Source: Agrobacterium larrymoorei (GTDB lineage: Bacteria; Pseudomonadota; Alphaproteobacteria; Rhizobiales; Rhizobiaceae). Taken from it: DNA of 64,000 nt. Positions within the stretch are counted from its first letter, which is position 1. Each line of letters opens with the position of its first letter. The position numbers were made by a program, and so were the translations under genes. Where the stretch lies: assembly GCF_005145045.1 (NCBI RefSeq), contig NZ_CP039691.1:2554001-2618000 (forward strand), written 5' to 3'. Below are positions 1-7,703 of this stretch, piece after piece. The notes under the pieces are model-generated. The model had not been told where the DNA came from and searched no databases. It saw only the letters and a program-made list of their open reading frames with translations.

Positions 1-44
1 TGCGGCAGCAGTAATGCTGGCATTTGGCGGCGGGATGGACTATA

Positions 45-62
45 TGGGATGCATGTATCCCA
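45..62. promoter_or_regulatory. Candidate operator of the RHH/RelE pair
   Basis: An inverted repeat with arms TGGGAT and ATCCCA around a 6-nt centre lies 23 bp before the antitoxin start. Ribbon-helix-helix antitoxins usually bind such palindromes to repress their own operon, so this is the natural candidate. The assignment is inferred from position and symmetry only. Confidence 0.4.
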
Positions 63-84
63 ATCTGCCCCGTGAGGTCGCATC

Positions 85-318
85 ATGAGCAAACAAACCG
101 CAATCCGTCTGCCGGATGATACCTATGAGCGGCTGAAGGCGCTTTCAGAGCGCACGGGCCGCACCTCCGCCTTTTATATCCGAGAAGCCATCGAAAAGCA
201 CATCGAGGATATGGAGGATTTGTATCTGGCGGAAGAAGCGACGCGGCGACACATTGCAAATGGTGAGCGCACCTATAGTCTTGAAGAAGTGATGCGCGAT
301 ATTGATCTGGGAAATTGA
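85..318 (+). CDS. Ribbon-helix-helix antitoxin (RelB/ParD-like)
   Basis: A 77-residue protein. Its N-terminus (QTAIRLPDDTYERLKALSER) is a typical ribbon-helix-helix beta strand and helix, used by antitoxins to bind DNA as dimers. The following GRTSAFYIREAIEKHIED segment fits the second helix. The acidic C-terminal half (about residues 45-77) would be the toxin-wrapping segment. A GAGG Shine-Dalgarno lies before the ATG. The next gene, a RelE-type toxin, overlaps it by 17 bp, the standard arrangement for type II toxin-antitoxin modules. The family call is firm; which named subfamily it belongs to is not. Confidence 0.88.
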   Translation: MSKQTAIRLPDDTYERLKALSERTGRTSAFYIREAIEKHIEDMEDLYLAEEATRRHIANGERTYSLEEVMRDIDLGN

Positions 319-571
319 ATTTCGAGAGTCTGCGCGCAAGCAATTGAAGAAGCTTGGCAGACAGGACGCAACGCGGATCATTGCATTTTTGAGTGATCGG
401 ATTTCCGCAGACACAAATCCAAGACGAACCGGTCAGGCACTTCAAGGCTCAGAGCTCGGCAAATTCTGGCGTTATCGCGTCGGTGACTATCGTATTATAT
501 GCGACATTCAGGATCAAAAACTTGTCATTATCGCCATCGAAATCGGCCACCGCCGGGAAGTATATCGTTAA
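302..571 (+). CDS. RelE/ParE-superfamily toxin
   Basis: An 89-residue basic protein opening IWEIEFRESARKQLKKLGRQ and ending with the RelE-type strand pattern WRYRVGDYRIIC ... LVIIAIEIGHRREVY. RelE relatives cleave mRNA on the ribosome, while ParE relatives poison gyrase; the GHRREVY ending is typical of RelE-like members. The only start giving a full-length domain is a TTG at 302, inside the antitoxin gene, so translation is probably coupled to the antitoxin. The gene looks intact. Target and activity are not readable from sequence. Confidence 0.88.
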   Translation: MIWEIEFRESARKQLKKLGRQDATRIIAFLSDRISADTNPRRTGQALQGSELGKFWRYRVGDYRIICDIQDQKLVIIAIEIGHRREVYR

Positions 572-574
572 TCC

Positions 575-1339
575 ATGATCCTTGAAGCCTTGAATTATGC
601 TGCGACCTACCGAAAGACGCAGCCGGAATTTCGCCCTTACATCAAATACTCGGTCAATCTCTGGGCGCGCGCCAATCGCTGCGGCAAGGCGTGGGCGGAG
701 CATGAGCAGAACAGCAAGCGCTTCATTCTGTCCACCGCCGCCAAATTGAAGCAGCGGCGCACAGCGGTCGTTCTCGGTTCCGGCCTGTTGCGGGATGTGC
801 CGTGGCAGCAGCTTGCGGCAGCTTTCGATACCGTCGTTCTGGTCGATCTCGTGCATCTTGCCAGCGTGAGAGCCAGGCTCTATGGGCGCAAATATCGCAA
901 CGTAGTTCTCAACAGCCGCGATCTCTCCGGCTATGACGCGTTAAAGGCAGGGAGCGAACTTGAGCCTCTGAGCTTTTTGAGGCTGGTGCCTTATCTCGAT
1001 CTCGTCGTTTCAGCCAATCTGCTGTCGCAGATCGGCACCGGCGCACGTCACAGGCTGGAAAAAGAAGGCGCAGGCGGCATGCCGGAGGATGCGCTGAAGC
1101 GGTTGATCAAGGCGCATGTCGATGGTCTCGAGGGCCTGCCTTGCAAAGTGTGCCTCGTTACCGATACGGGCTTCAACCTCATCGACAAAAACGGCAAGCT
1201 GCACCAGCAGGAAGACCTGCTGCACGGGGTTGAAATCCCGAAGATCGCAAACCGATGGGACTGGACTTTGGCACCCTTCGGCGAAGAGAGCCGGGATTAC
1301 CAGATCATCCACAAGGTCGTGGCGAGCGAGGTGCGATGA
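575..1339 (+). CDS. Conserved hypothetical protein with methyltransferase-like fold
   Basis: A 254-residue soluble protein. Residues about 60-100 contain RRTAVVLGSGLLRDVP followed by TVVLVDLVHL. This resembles the glycine-rich loop and acidic strand end of class I SAM-dependent methyltransferases. I do not recognise a named family, and no catalytic motif (such as NPPY or a Cys nucleophile) stands out. It starts 4 bp after the toxin stop, so it is probably cotranscribed with the toxin-antitoxin pair. No signal peptide or membrane helix is visible. Methyltransferase function is inferred from the fold only. Confidence 0.75.
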   Translation: MILEALNYAATYRKTQPEFRPYIKYSVNLWARANRCGKAWAEHEQNSKRFILSTAAKLKQRRTAVVLGSGLLRDVPWQQLAAAFDTVVLVDLVHLASVRARLYGRKYRNVVLNSRDLSGYDALKAGSELEPLSFLRLVPYLDLVVSANLLSQIGTGARHRLEKEGAGGMPEDALKRLIKAHVDGLEGLPCKVCLVTDTGFNLIDKNGKLHQQEDLLHGVEIPKIANRWDWTLAPFGEESRDYQIIHKVVASEVR

Positions 1340-1380
1340 GCGCCATTTTATTTTCCAGATTGGCGCGCTAGATTAAGGCC

Positions 1381-1740
1381 ATGCGCTTGCTCACTCGCAC
1401 ATTGATGTTTCTCGCCTGCCTTATGTACGGGATGATGCCGGGCATGGCGGCGAATATGTCAATGCAAGTGATGGGACCGCAGTTGAGCCATAAGATGCCG
1501 GGCGATCACTCTGGTCACGCTGTCGCATCAGCATCCGCAGATGCAAAAAATCAAAGCGATCCCTGCCCACACAAAGGCAGCATGACACACGCGCCCTTTT
1601 GCGCCGCGTGTCTCGTTCTGCTGCCTGATCTGACCTTTGCCGAAAAGGGCACGTCACCTCACGCGGCACCTTTGCCGGAGGTGCAGGCAGCTTTCATCGG
1701 CAACCAGCCAGCGCCGCCTCTGCCCCCTCCCCGCGCCTGA
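1381..1740 (+). CDS. Small exported Met/His/Cys-rich protein
   Basis: A 119-residue protein with an N-terminal hydrophobic signal (about residues 4-23, ending GMAA). The body is rich in Met, His and Cys, including MSMQVMGPQLSHKMPGDHSGH and a CPHKG ... HAPFCAACL cluster, and the tail is Pro-rich. The layout recalls DUF2946-like proteins found beside copper genes. The next gene, a DUF305 protein, follows 51 bp downstream and supports a shared role in the envelope, perhaps metal binding. An AAGG precedes the ATG. The metal role is inference. Confidence 0.7.
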   Translation: MRLLTRTLMFLACLMYGMMPGMAANMSMQVMGPQLSHKMPGDHSGHAVASASADAKNQSDPCPHKGSMTHAPFCAACLVLLPDLTFAEKGTSPHAAPLPEVQAAFIGNQPAPPLPPPRA

Positions 1741-1791
1741 TCGTTTCGATATCCCATCATTCGAAACATTATCGGCACAGGAGGATAACCC

Positions 1792-2157
1792 ATGCCAATC
1801 AAAACACTCGGCCTCGCAGCAGCGATGGTCGCACTTACCGCTATGCCCGCACTCTCGCAGGACATGAAAAGCCATGACGGACATGACATCTCCAAAAAGG
1901 AGAGTGGCTCGACTGAAGCTTTCAAACAGATCGCTGGCAAGATGCACATCGACATGTCACAGAACTACACCGGCGACGCCGATGTGGATTTCGTGCGCGG
2001 CATGATCCCGCATCATCAGGGTGCCATCGACATGGCCAGGGTCCAGCTGAAATACGGCAAAGACCTGGAAATCCGCAAGCTGGCCGAAGAGGTGATCAAA
2101 GCGCAGGAAGCGGAGATTTCCATGATGAAGGAATGGTTGAAGTCAAAAGGCTATTGA
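1792..2157 (+). CDS. DUF305 family exported protein
   Basis: A 121-residue protein with a cleavable signal peptide (residues 1-22, ending ALSQ), a His/Met-containing linker (DMKSHDGHD), then the DUF305 domain with its hallmark [14 protein letters not shown] at about residues 72-85. DUF305 proteins are helical ferritin-like bundles, and several are linked to copper binding or resistance (for example CopM-type proteins). A strong AGGAGG-type ribosome site precedes the ATG. The gene is followed directly by a hairpin terminator. Copper involvement is likely but not shown here. Confidence 0.85.
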   Translation: MPIKTLGLAAAMVALTAMPALSQDMKSHDGHDISKKESGSTEAFKQIAGKMHIDMSQNYTGDADVDFVRGMIPHHQGAIDMARVQLKYGKDLEIRKLAEEVIKAQEAEISMMKEWLKSKGY

Positions 2158-2169
2158 TGCCAGCATGGA

Positions 2170-2195
2170 GAAGCGCCCCCGGGCGCTTCTTTCTG
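2170..2195 (+). terminator. Intrinsic terminator after the DUF305 gene
   Basis: A 9-bp stem (GAAGCGCCC pairing with GGGCGCTTC) is followed by TTTCT, 12 bp after the stop codon. It separates the gene from the convergent LysR gene. Confidence 0.75.
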
Positions 2196-2205
2196 TCAAT
2201 GCCAG

Positions 2206-3126
2206 TCAAAGCCCGGCCAGTCCCGCCTTGTAATTCTCGGATGATTCCCGGCTCAGCCGTTCAAGCTCCATGGACGCGCGGCTGCTGCGCCTTTCCTTGT
2301 GGGTCAGAAGGGCGAATTGCCGGGCGGGAAGATCGATGCCCGCACGCGCCAGCAACCCCTGCCGCAACATCAGCGAGGCAACGGATGCGGAGACGACTGC
2401 GGCAGCACCTCCCGCACGGGCTGCCGCGACGACTGCTTCATTCGAAGGCAGTTCCAGCGTAACATTCAGATCGCTCAATGAAATATCCATTGCCGCCAGC
2501 GCCGCCTCGAAGGCGGAGCGCGTGCCGGAGCCTTGCTCCCTCAAAACCCAGTTGGTGGACTTTATGTCTTCAGCCGTCAGATGCCGCCCGTCGGCGAATG
2601 GGTGCAAGGGGCCTGCAACGACCAGCAGCTTATCCGAAACGACAGGCCTTACCGACAAGGCGGGCTCATCGATGTGGCCTTCGATGAAGCCGATTTCGGC
2701 CAGTCCCTTCAACACGGCTTCCGTCACGGTTCGCGTGTTGCCCACTTCCAGTGTCACGGAAACGCCGGGATAAAGCTGCTTGAACTGCATGAGAATGGGC
2801 GGCAGCCAGTAGCTGGCAATGGTCTGGCTGGCAAAAACGCGAATTTCTCCGCGGGTCAGGCCGCCCATTTCCGAGAGAATCAATTCGGCACTGCGAACGC
2901 GGTTCAGGGTCGCTCGTGCTTCCTGAACGAAAACCCGCCCGCTTTCGGTAAGCTCGATGCCGCGTCCGACCCGGTGGAACAGTTCCACATTGTAATAGGC
3001 TTCCAAGGTCTTGATCGCGGAACTCACAGCCGAGGGCGTCAGACCTAGCGCTTCGGCAGCGCGGGTCAGATGCTGCCGCTCGGCGACGGCGACGAAAATT
3101 CTCAACTGTTCAAAAGTCATACGCAA
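2206..3126 (-). CDS. LysR-family transcriptional regulator
   Basis: A 306-residue LysR-type regulator. An N-terminal winged helix-turn-helix (FEQLRIFVAVAERQHLTRAA ... TPSAVSSAIKTLE, residues 5-45) is followed by a periplasmic-binding-protein-like effector domain from about residue 90. It is divergent from a YeiH-type permease across 75 bp; this pairing (CysB/YeiE-like LysR with yeiH) is widespread and suggests the regulator controls the permease in a sulfur-related context. A dyad lies 2 bp from its start codon. The effector is unknown. Confidence 0.93.
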   Translation of the reverse strand: MRMTFEQLRIFVAVAERQHLTRAAEALGLTPSAVSSAIKTLEAYYNVELFHRVGRGIELTESGRVFVQEARATLNRVRSAELILSEMGGLTRGEIRVFASQTIASYWLPPILMQFKQLYPGVSVTLEVGNTRTVTEAVLKGLAEIGFIEGHIDEPALSVRPVVSDKLLVVAGPLHPFADGRHLTAEDIKSTNWVLREQGSGTRSAFEAALAAMDISLSDLNVTLELPSNEAVVAAARAGGAAAVVSASVASLMLRQGLLARAGIDLPARQFALLTHKERRSSRASMELERLSRESSENYKAGLAGL

Positions 3127-3127
3127 T

Positions 3128-3146
3128 CATTCGATTTAACCGAATG
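3128..3146. promoter_or_regulatory. Candidate LysR operator (T-N11-A dyad)
   Basis: Arms CATTCG and CGAATG flank a 7-nt AT-rich centre and contain a T-N11-A core, the LysR-box pattern. It sits 2 bp from the LysR start and about 55 bp before the permease gene, as expected for an autoregulatory site. Confidence 0.5.
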
Positions 3147-3201
3147 AAACATGCCATATTATTTGATGGAATGAAATGGATGATTGGGTGATTATTTAGC
3201 C

Positions 3202-4239
3202 ATGGCTCATCATCGTTCACTCACCTCATCCCTGCCCTTTTCGCTCCGCCCGGCATTGCGCTTGGTGCCCGGCATCGCCCTGTGCGGTGTCATTAGCGTT
3301 GTGGCCATTCTTGCGCAGGATTTTCAGGTGAAGCTAAACGGGCACGCCTGGCTTGGTGATCTGGTGCTGGCAATCCTGTTCGGCGTGCTGCTTAGAAGCT
3401 CTACCACGCTTCCAGACGTGACGAAAACCGGTATCAAATTCAGCGCGAAGACGCTTCTGGAAGTGGCGGTCGTGCTTTTGGGCGCTTCGCTCAGCCTCGC
3501 TATTTTGAAAGGGGCTGGCGGCCTGCTCATTCTGGGCATCGCAATCGTCGTCGTCTTGTCGCTCGTCGGAAGCTACGGCATCAGCCGCGCCATTGGGCTC
3601 GAGCCGAAACTTGCCGTTCTGGTTGCCTGCGGCAATTCCATCTGCGGAAATTCCGCCATTGCTGCCGCGGCCCCGGCCATCGGCGCGAAGGCGGAAGATG
3701 TTGCGGCGGCGATTGCCTTCACCGCCGTTCTCGGCGTTGCAGCCGTCATCATCATGCCGCTCATTCCCGGCGTCGTTCCCATGGATGCCACGCACTACGG
3801 CCTGTTCGCGGGCATGACGGTTTATGCGGTGCCACAGGTTCTTGCCGCCACCGCGCCCTTCGGCACCGTTGCCGTCCAGACCGGTACGGTGGTGAAACTG
3901 ATCCGCGTTTTGATGCTTGGTCCGGTCGTCACTACACTTTCGATCATCCATGGACGCGGTGCGCAGGGACGGCTGGATTTGCAGCGCATGGTGCCGTGGT
4001 TCATTCTCGGCTTCGTGTTGATGATCATGGCCCGCTCGTTCGGCCTTATCCCGGAGGTTGCGCTGGCACCTATTTCCAGCCTTGCCAATGTGCTGACCAT
4101 CATGTCCATGGCCGCACTCGGTCTTTCGGTCGATATCCGCTCGCTACGCCATGCTGGGGGAAAGGTCATCGCTGCAGCGACCGCCGCATTGCTTCAGCTC
4201 TGCACGCTTTCGGTCGGCTTGATTGCCGTCGTCGGCTAA
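3202..4239 (+). CDS. YeiH/UPF0324-family putative sulfate-type exporter
   Basis: A 345-residue integral membrane protein with about ten hydrophobic segments. It matches the YeiH (UPF0324) family, including the conserved GNSICGNSAIAAAAP region (about residues 147-161) and the later TMSMAALGLSVDIRSL-like segment. Family members are annotated as putative sulfate exporters, and several are linked to sulfonate/taurine catabolism. The ATG at 3202 is preferred; an in-frame TTG at 3184 would add six residues, and neither has a strong ribosome site. It is divergent from its likely LysR regulator. The substrate is inferred from the family. Confidence 0.88.
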   Translation: MAHHRSLTSSLPFSLRPALRLVPGIALCGVISVVAILAQDFQVKLNGHAWLGDLVLAILFGVLLRSSTTLPDVTKTGIKFSAKTLLEVAVVLLGASLSLAILKGAGGLLILGIAIVVVLSLVGSYGISRAIGLEPKLAVLVACGNSICGNSAIAAAAPAIGAKAEDVAAAIAFTAVLGVAAVIIMPLIPGVVPMDATHYGLFAGMTVYAVPQVLAATAPFGTVAVQTGTVVKLIRVLMLGPVVTTLSIIHGRGAQGRLDLQRMVPWFILGFVLMIMARSFGLIPEVALAPISSLANVLTIMSMAALGLSVDIRSLRHAGGKVIAAATAALLQLCTLSVGLIAVVG

Positions 4240-4679
4240 GGCTGTCGCTCGACCGTGATCGAGTAATTGGCGCCAAGTCCACGGCGGGATGAGCTAAGGA
4301 CGAGAATGGGGCGGATCAGCCATTCGGTATCCGCTTTCGGCGTCAGAACGGCTTCGTTGTTACCGGCATCGCTGAAGAAGATCGCGTCGTCTTCCGGCTT
4401 GCCGAAATCGAAAACGGCCATCACCACGAATTCACTGCGGCTGGCGAGGCCGACCTTCAGCTTTTCCCCGGCCTTCACTTTCAGCCGGTAAACATCGCCT
4501 CTGCCCTGCCGCGTCCAGCCATTGAGTACCAGCGGGCCTGAAGGCGGCATCTCGACGCGCTTGAGATGTTCCCCATCATCCAGCCACATGCCATCGACAT
4601 TACGCTGCTCCGCCACGGCGGGTACCGCAACGGAAAGAGCCAGCAGACCGGCAATCATGCATCCAACCAGCTTTCTCAC
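4236..4679 (-). CDS. Small exported hypothetical protein
   Basis: A 147-residue protein with a clear signal peptide (VRKLVGCMIAGLLALSVAVP ... AVAEQ) and a beta-rich body (for example DVYRLKVKAGEKLKVGLASR). I do not recognise a family; the beta-rich C-terminal half resembles PPC-like periplasmic domains. The GTG start at 4679 overlaps the stop codon of tag in a GTGA arrangement and has an AGGAG upstream, so it is probably translationally coupled to tag. A longer in-frame start would hide the signal peptide. Its stop overlaps the last bases of the convergent permease gene. Confidence 0.75.
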   Translation of the reverse strand: MRKLVGCMIAGLLALSVAVPAVAEQRNVDGMWLDDGEHLKRVEMPPSGPLVLNGWTRQGRGDVYRLKVKAGEKLKVGLASRSEFVVMAVFDFGKPEDDAIFFSDAGNNEAVLTPKADTEWLIRPILVLSSSRRGLGANYSITVERQP

Positions 4680-5305
4680 GGTCGCGAAAACTCCTGTCGC
4701 AAAGCTTCGATGCGCGGGCGGCAATGGCAACCCTCGATGTGATCATTGACCATGCCCATGGCCTGCATGAAAGCGTAAACGGTGGTCGGACCAACGAAGG
4801 TCCAACCGCGCTTCTTCAGGTCTTTGGACAGACGGGTGGAGGCTGGCGTGATGGGGTTTGCCCGCAGCGTCGCATAATCGAAGACCGGCGGGCGTTCTTC
4901 CTGCCCCGGCTCGAAGCTCCAGAAATAACGCGCCAGCGTGCCGAATTCATTGCGCAACTCAACGGCCCGGCGAGCATTGTTGATGGTGGAAACGATCTTG
5001 CCGCGGTGGCGCACGATGCCTTTATCCGCAAGGCAGCGCTCGATATCCATTTCATCGAATTGAGCGACCTTTTCGAAATCGAAACCGGCGAAGGCGGCCC
5101 GGAAGGCCTCGCGCTTGCGCAGAATGGTCAGCCAGGAAAGGCCGGACTGGAAGCCCTCAAGGCAGATTTTCTCGAACAGGCGCCTGTCGTCGGTGACGGG
5201 ATAGCCCCATTCCTCGTCGTGATAGCGACGATAATCGTCAAGACCCTGCTGCCAGAAACAGCGCACCTGGCCGTCTTCACCTGTCAAAAGTCCAGTTTCA
5301 GTCAT
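4676..5305 (-). CDS. tag: DNA-3-methyladenine glycosylase I
   Basis: A 209-residue base-excision repair enzyme that removes 3-methyladenine from alkylated DNA. Motifs match E. coli Tag: an N-terminal Cys (VRCFW, about residue 16) and His (YHDEEWG, about 29), then LFEKICLEGFQSGLSW, GIVRHRGKI, LKKRGWTFVGPTTVYAFMQA and the C-terminal MVNDHIEGCHC. Together these supply the zinc-snap Cys/His residues. A short N-terminal extension and a C-terminal tail are the only differences from E. coli Tag. It is followed with a 4-bp overlap by the small exported gene and is divergent from the L,D-transpeptidase gene. Confidence 0.96.
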   Translation of the reverse strand: MTETGLLTGEDGQVRCFWQQGLDDYRRYHDEEWGYPVTDDRRLFEKICLEGFQSGLSWLTILRKREAFRAAFAGFDFEKVAQFDEMDIERCLADKGIVRHRGKIVSTINNARRAVELRNEFGTLARYFWSFEPGQEERPPVFDYATLRANPITPASTRLSKDLKKRGWTFVGPTTVYAFMQAMGMVNDHIEGCHCRPRIEALRQEFSRP

Positions 5306-5494
5306 TCGGGGCCATCTCTTGAAGCTTGGATGCGGTTCTTACCATTGATTCACCTCGTTTTAAAACCGCCTGCTAACCTTATTGAAAAGTTTCAGCAAAT
5401 TCAGGCGTTTTAACAATCGCTCTTTACCATTCGCTGGCGCGGCCATGCGAACGTGAGGATCATTTTTCCGGTGTCATGTAAAAGAGTCCACCCG

Positions 5495-6217
5495 ATGTCG
5501 ATGAAATCCTTGATTATTGCGCTGAGCATCGTTTCAGCCGCCTTGCAGCCTGCCCTTGCCAATGATCGCTACCGCGAACGCCCGCCCGTGGTCGTCAGCC
5601 CCGATCTGACGGCACCGTGGGTCATGCAGCTTGGTGGTGCTCAGGTCCGCCCGGTGGTTTATCCGCAGCGCCCGGTCTCGCGGCCCTTCTGGCAGCGGCA
5701 GGTTGCTCCGCAGCGTCCACAAGCCATTGCGGCACGCCCCAACGCCCCGCGCCTTCGCACCGATCCGCAGTTCCTGCCGCAAATGGTGAATTACCAGACC
5801 AAGGAAGCGCCCGGCACTATCGTCATCGATACGCCAAGCCGCTTTCTTTATCTGGTGATGGGGGATGGCAAGGCCCGCCGTTACGGCGTTGGCGTTGGCA
5901 AGCCGGGCTTCGAATGGGCCGGAACGCACAAGGTAACCCGCAAGACCGAATGGCCGAGCTGGACGCCGCCGAAGGAGATGATCACGCGCGAAGCGGCCAA
6001 GGGCCACTACCTCCCCGCCTTCATGGAGGGCGGCCCTGAAAACCCGATGGGCGCGCGCGCCATGTATCTCGGCTCCACACTTTACCGCATTCACGGCACC
6101 AACCAGCCATGGACAATCGGCAGCAACAATTCCTCGGGCTGCATCCGCATGCGCAACGAGGATGTGACCGATCTTTACGAGCGCGTGACTGTCGGCACCA
6201 AGGTTATTGTGATCTGA
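5495..6217 (+). CDS. YkuD-type L,D-transpeptidase, periplasmic
   Basis: A 240-residue protein with a signal peptide (MKSLIIALSIVSAALQPALA) and a C-terminal YkuD domain (about residues 105-240). The catalytic signature is complete: HGTNQPWTIG followed by SSGCIRMRNEDV, giving the active-site His and Cys. Such enzymes form 3,3-crosslinks in peptidoglycan or attach proteins to it; rhizobia carry many paralogues. The 60-70 residues between signal and domain are Pro/Arg/Gln-rich. The ATG at 5495 has AAAGAG at good spacing; an upstream in-frame ATG at 5453 would push the signal inward. Confidence 0.93.
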   Translation: MSMKSLIIALSIVSAALQPALANDRYRERPPVVVSPDLTAPWVMQLGGAQVRPVVYPQRPVSRPFWQRQVAPQRPQAIAARPNAPRLRTDPQFLPQMVNYQTKEAPGTIVIDTPSRFLYLVMGDGKARRYGVGVGKPGFEWAGTHKVTRKTEWPSWTPPKEMITREAAKGHYLPAFMEGGPENPMGARAMYLGSTLYRIHGTNQPWTIGSNNSSGCIRMRNEDVTDLYERVTVGTKVIVI

Positions 6218-6365
6218 TAGCAACGCTGAAGTATTCACTGCGTGTCCGATAGTGGCACATTGCATGATTGAGCTTGCTTAAGCCCGCCAAGGCGTTAATT
6301 CTTGGCCGAAAGCTTGGCGGGGGACGCCAGGGGGACAGGAAGCGCTTCAAAAGCTGCAGACCGAT

Positions 6366-6396
6366 AAAAAACGAGCGGTAACCCCGCTCGTTTTTT
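6366..6396. terminator. Bidirectional intrinsic terminator
   Basis: A 13-bp perfect stem (AAAAAACGAGCGG pairing with CCGCTCGTTTTTT) with a 5-nt loop, A/T-flanked on both sides. It serves the transpeptidase gene on the plus strand and glcF on the minus strand, whose stop codon touches it. Confidence 0.9.
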
Positions 6397-7702
6397 ATTT
6401 TGTGGCATTCAGTTTTTCAGGCTTTGGACCGCCATAGGCCCAGTCCAGCAACTGCGCTGTGTGAAGGATTGGCATCGCCGTTCCCGTTGCGATCTGCGTC
6501 ATGCAGCCAATATTGCCGGTTGCGATGATGTCGGCTTTCGTCGCCTCGATATTTTTGATCTTGCGCGCCTTCAACTGACCGGAAATTTCCGGCTGCATGA
6601 TGTTGTAGGTGCCAGCGGAACCGCAACAGAGATGCCCTTCCGCAGGATCGCGAACGACGAAACCCGCCGCCTTCAACAACAGCTTCGGCGCAACGGTGAT
6701 CTTCTGGCCGTGCTGCATGGAACAGGCGGAATGATAGGCAACGGACAGGCCGTTGCGATCCAGCTGCTGCAACTCCAGTGTCGCAAGATATTCGGTAATA
6801 TCCTTTGCCAGCGCAGAGACCTTGGCCGCCTTCTCCGCATAGGCCGGGTCGAGCCTCAGCATATGGCCATAATCCTTGATCGTCGTGCCGCAGCCGGAAG
6901 CGGTGATGATGATGGCATCCAGCCCGCCCTGCTCGATCTCGCGCATCCAGACATCGACATTGCGACGGGCAGAGCCGAGCGCCTGCTCCTCCCGGCCCAT
7001 ATGGTGAACCAGCGCACCGCAACAGCCCTCCCCTTCCGGCACCACGACCTCGATACCGAAGCGCGTCAGCAGCCGGATCGTGGCATCGTTGATCGCAGGA
7101 TCGAGAACCGGCTGGGCGCAGCCCGTGAGAATGGCAACGCGTCCGCGTTTGTTCGTGCCGGGTTTGTAAATTCCCGGCTGGCTTGTTGCAGAAGCGGGGG
7201 GCAAGGTTTGAGGCGAAAGCTCCAGCATGGCCGCAAGCGGCTTGAGCGCACCCGCCTTGCCGAAGAGAGGCGCGAAGGGGCGCCCGACTTTCGCAAGCTT
7301 CAACGCTGCGCGAAACCGCGCGGGGTGAGGCAGGACGGCAGCGAGCAGACCACGAATCAGCCTGTCCATGAGAGGGCGGCGATAGGTTTTCTCGATATGG
7401 ACCCGCGCGTGATCCACCAGATGCATATAGTCCACGCCGGAGGGACAGGTGGTGGTGCAGGCAAGACAGGACAGACAGCGGTCGATATGCGTGACCACCT
7501 GCGCATCCGCAGGGCGGTCGTTTTCCAGCATATCCTTGATGAGATAGATGCGCCCGCGCGGACTATCCAGCTCGTTTCCCAGCGTAACATAAGTTGGACA
7601 GGTGGCAGTGCAGAAGCCGCAATGCACACATTTGCGCAGGATTTTTTCGGATTCTGCTACATGCGGATCGGCAAGCTGTTCGGGTGAGAAGGAAGTCTGC
7701 AT
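6395..7702 (-). CDS. glcF: Glycolate oxidase iron-sulfur subunit GlcF
   Basis: A 435-residue protein with two 4Fe-4S ferredoxin-type clusters near the N-terminus (Cys 25, 28, 31, 35 and Cys 76, 79, 82, 86) and two CCG-type domains (GEGCCGALVHHMG and GHLCCGSAGTYN). It passes electrons from the GlcD/GlcE flavin subunits to the membrane quinone pool as glycolate is oxidised to glyoxylate. The ATG at 7702 lies 1 bp after the glcE stop; the frame stays open much further upstream but that part is glcE shadow. It is the last gene of glcDEF. Confidence 0.95.
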   Translation of the reverse strand: MQTSFSPEQLADPHVAESEKILRKCVHCGFCTATCPTYVTLGNELDSPRGRIYLIKDMLENDRPADAQVVTHIDRCLSCLACTTTCPSGVDYMHLVDHARVHIEKTYRRPLMDRLIRGLLAAVLPHPARFRAALKLAKVGRPFAPLFGKAGALKPLAAMLELSPQTLPPASATSQPGIYKPGTNKRGRVAILTGCAQPVLDPAINDATIRLLTRFGIEVVVPEGEGCCGALVHHMGREEQALGSARRNVDVWMREIEQGGLDAIIITASGCGTTIKDYGHMLRLDPAYAEKAAKVSALAKDITEYLATLELQQLDRNGLSVAYHSACSMQHGQKITVAPKLLLKAAGFVVRDPAEGHLCCGSAGTYNIMQPEISGQLKARKIKNIEATKADIIATGNIGCMTQIATGTAMPILHTAQLLDWAYGGPKPEKLNATK

Positions 7703-7703
7703 G

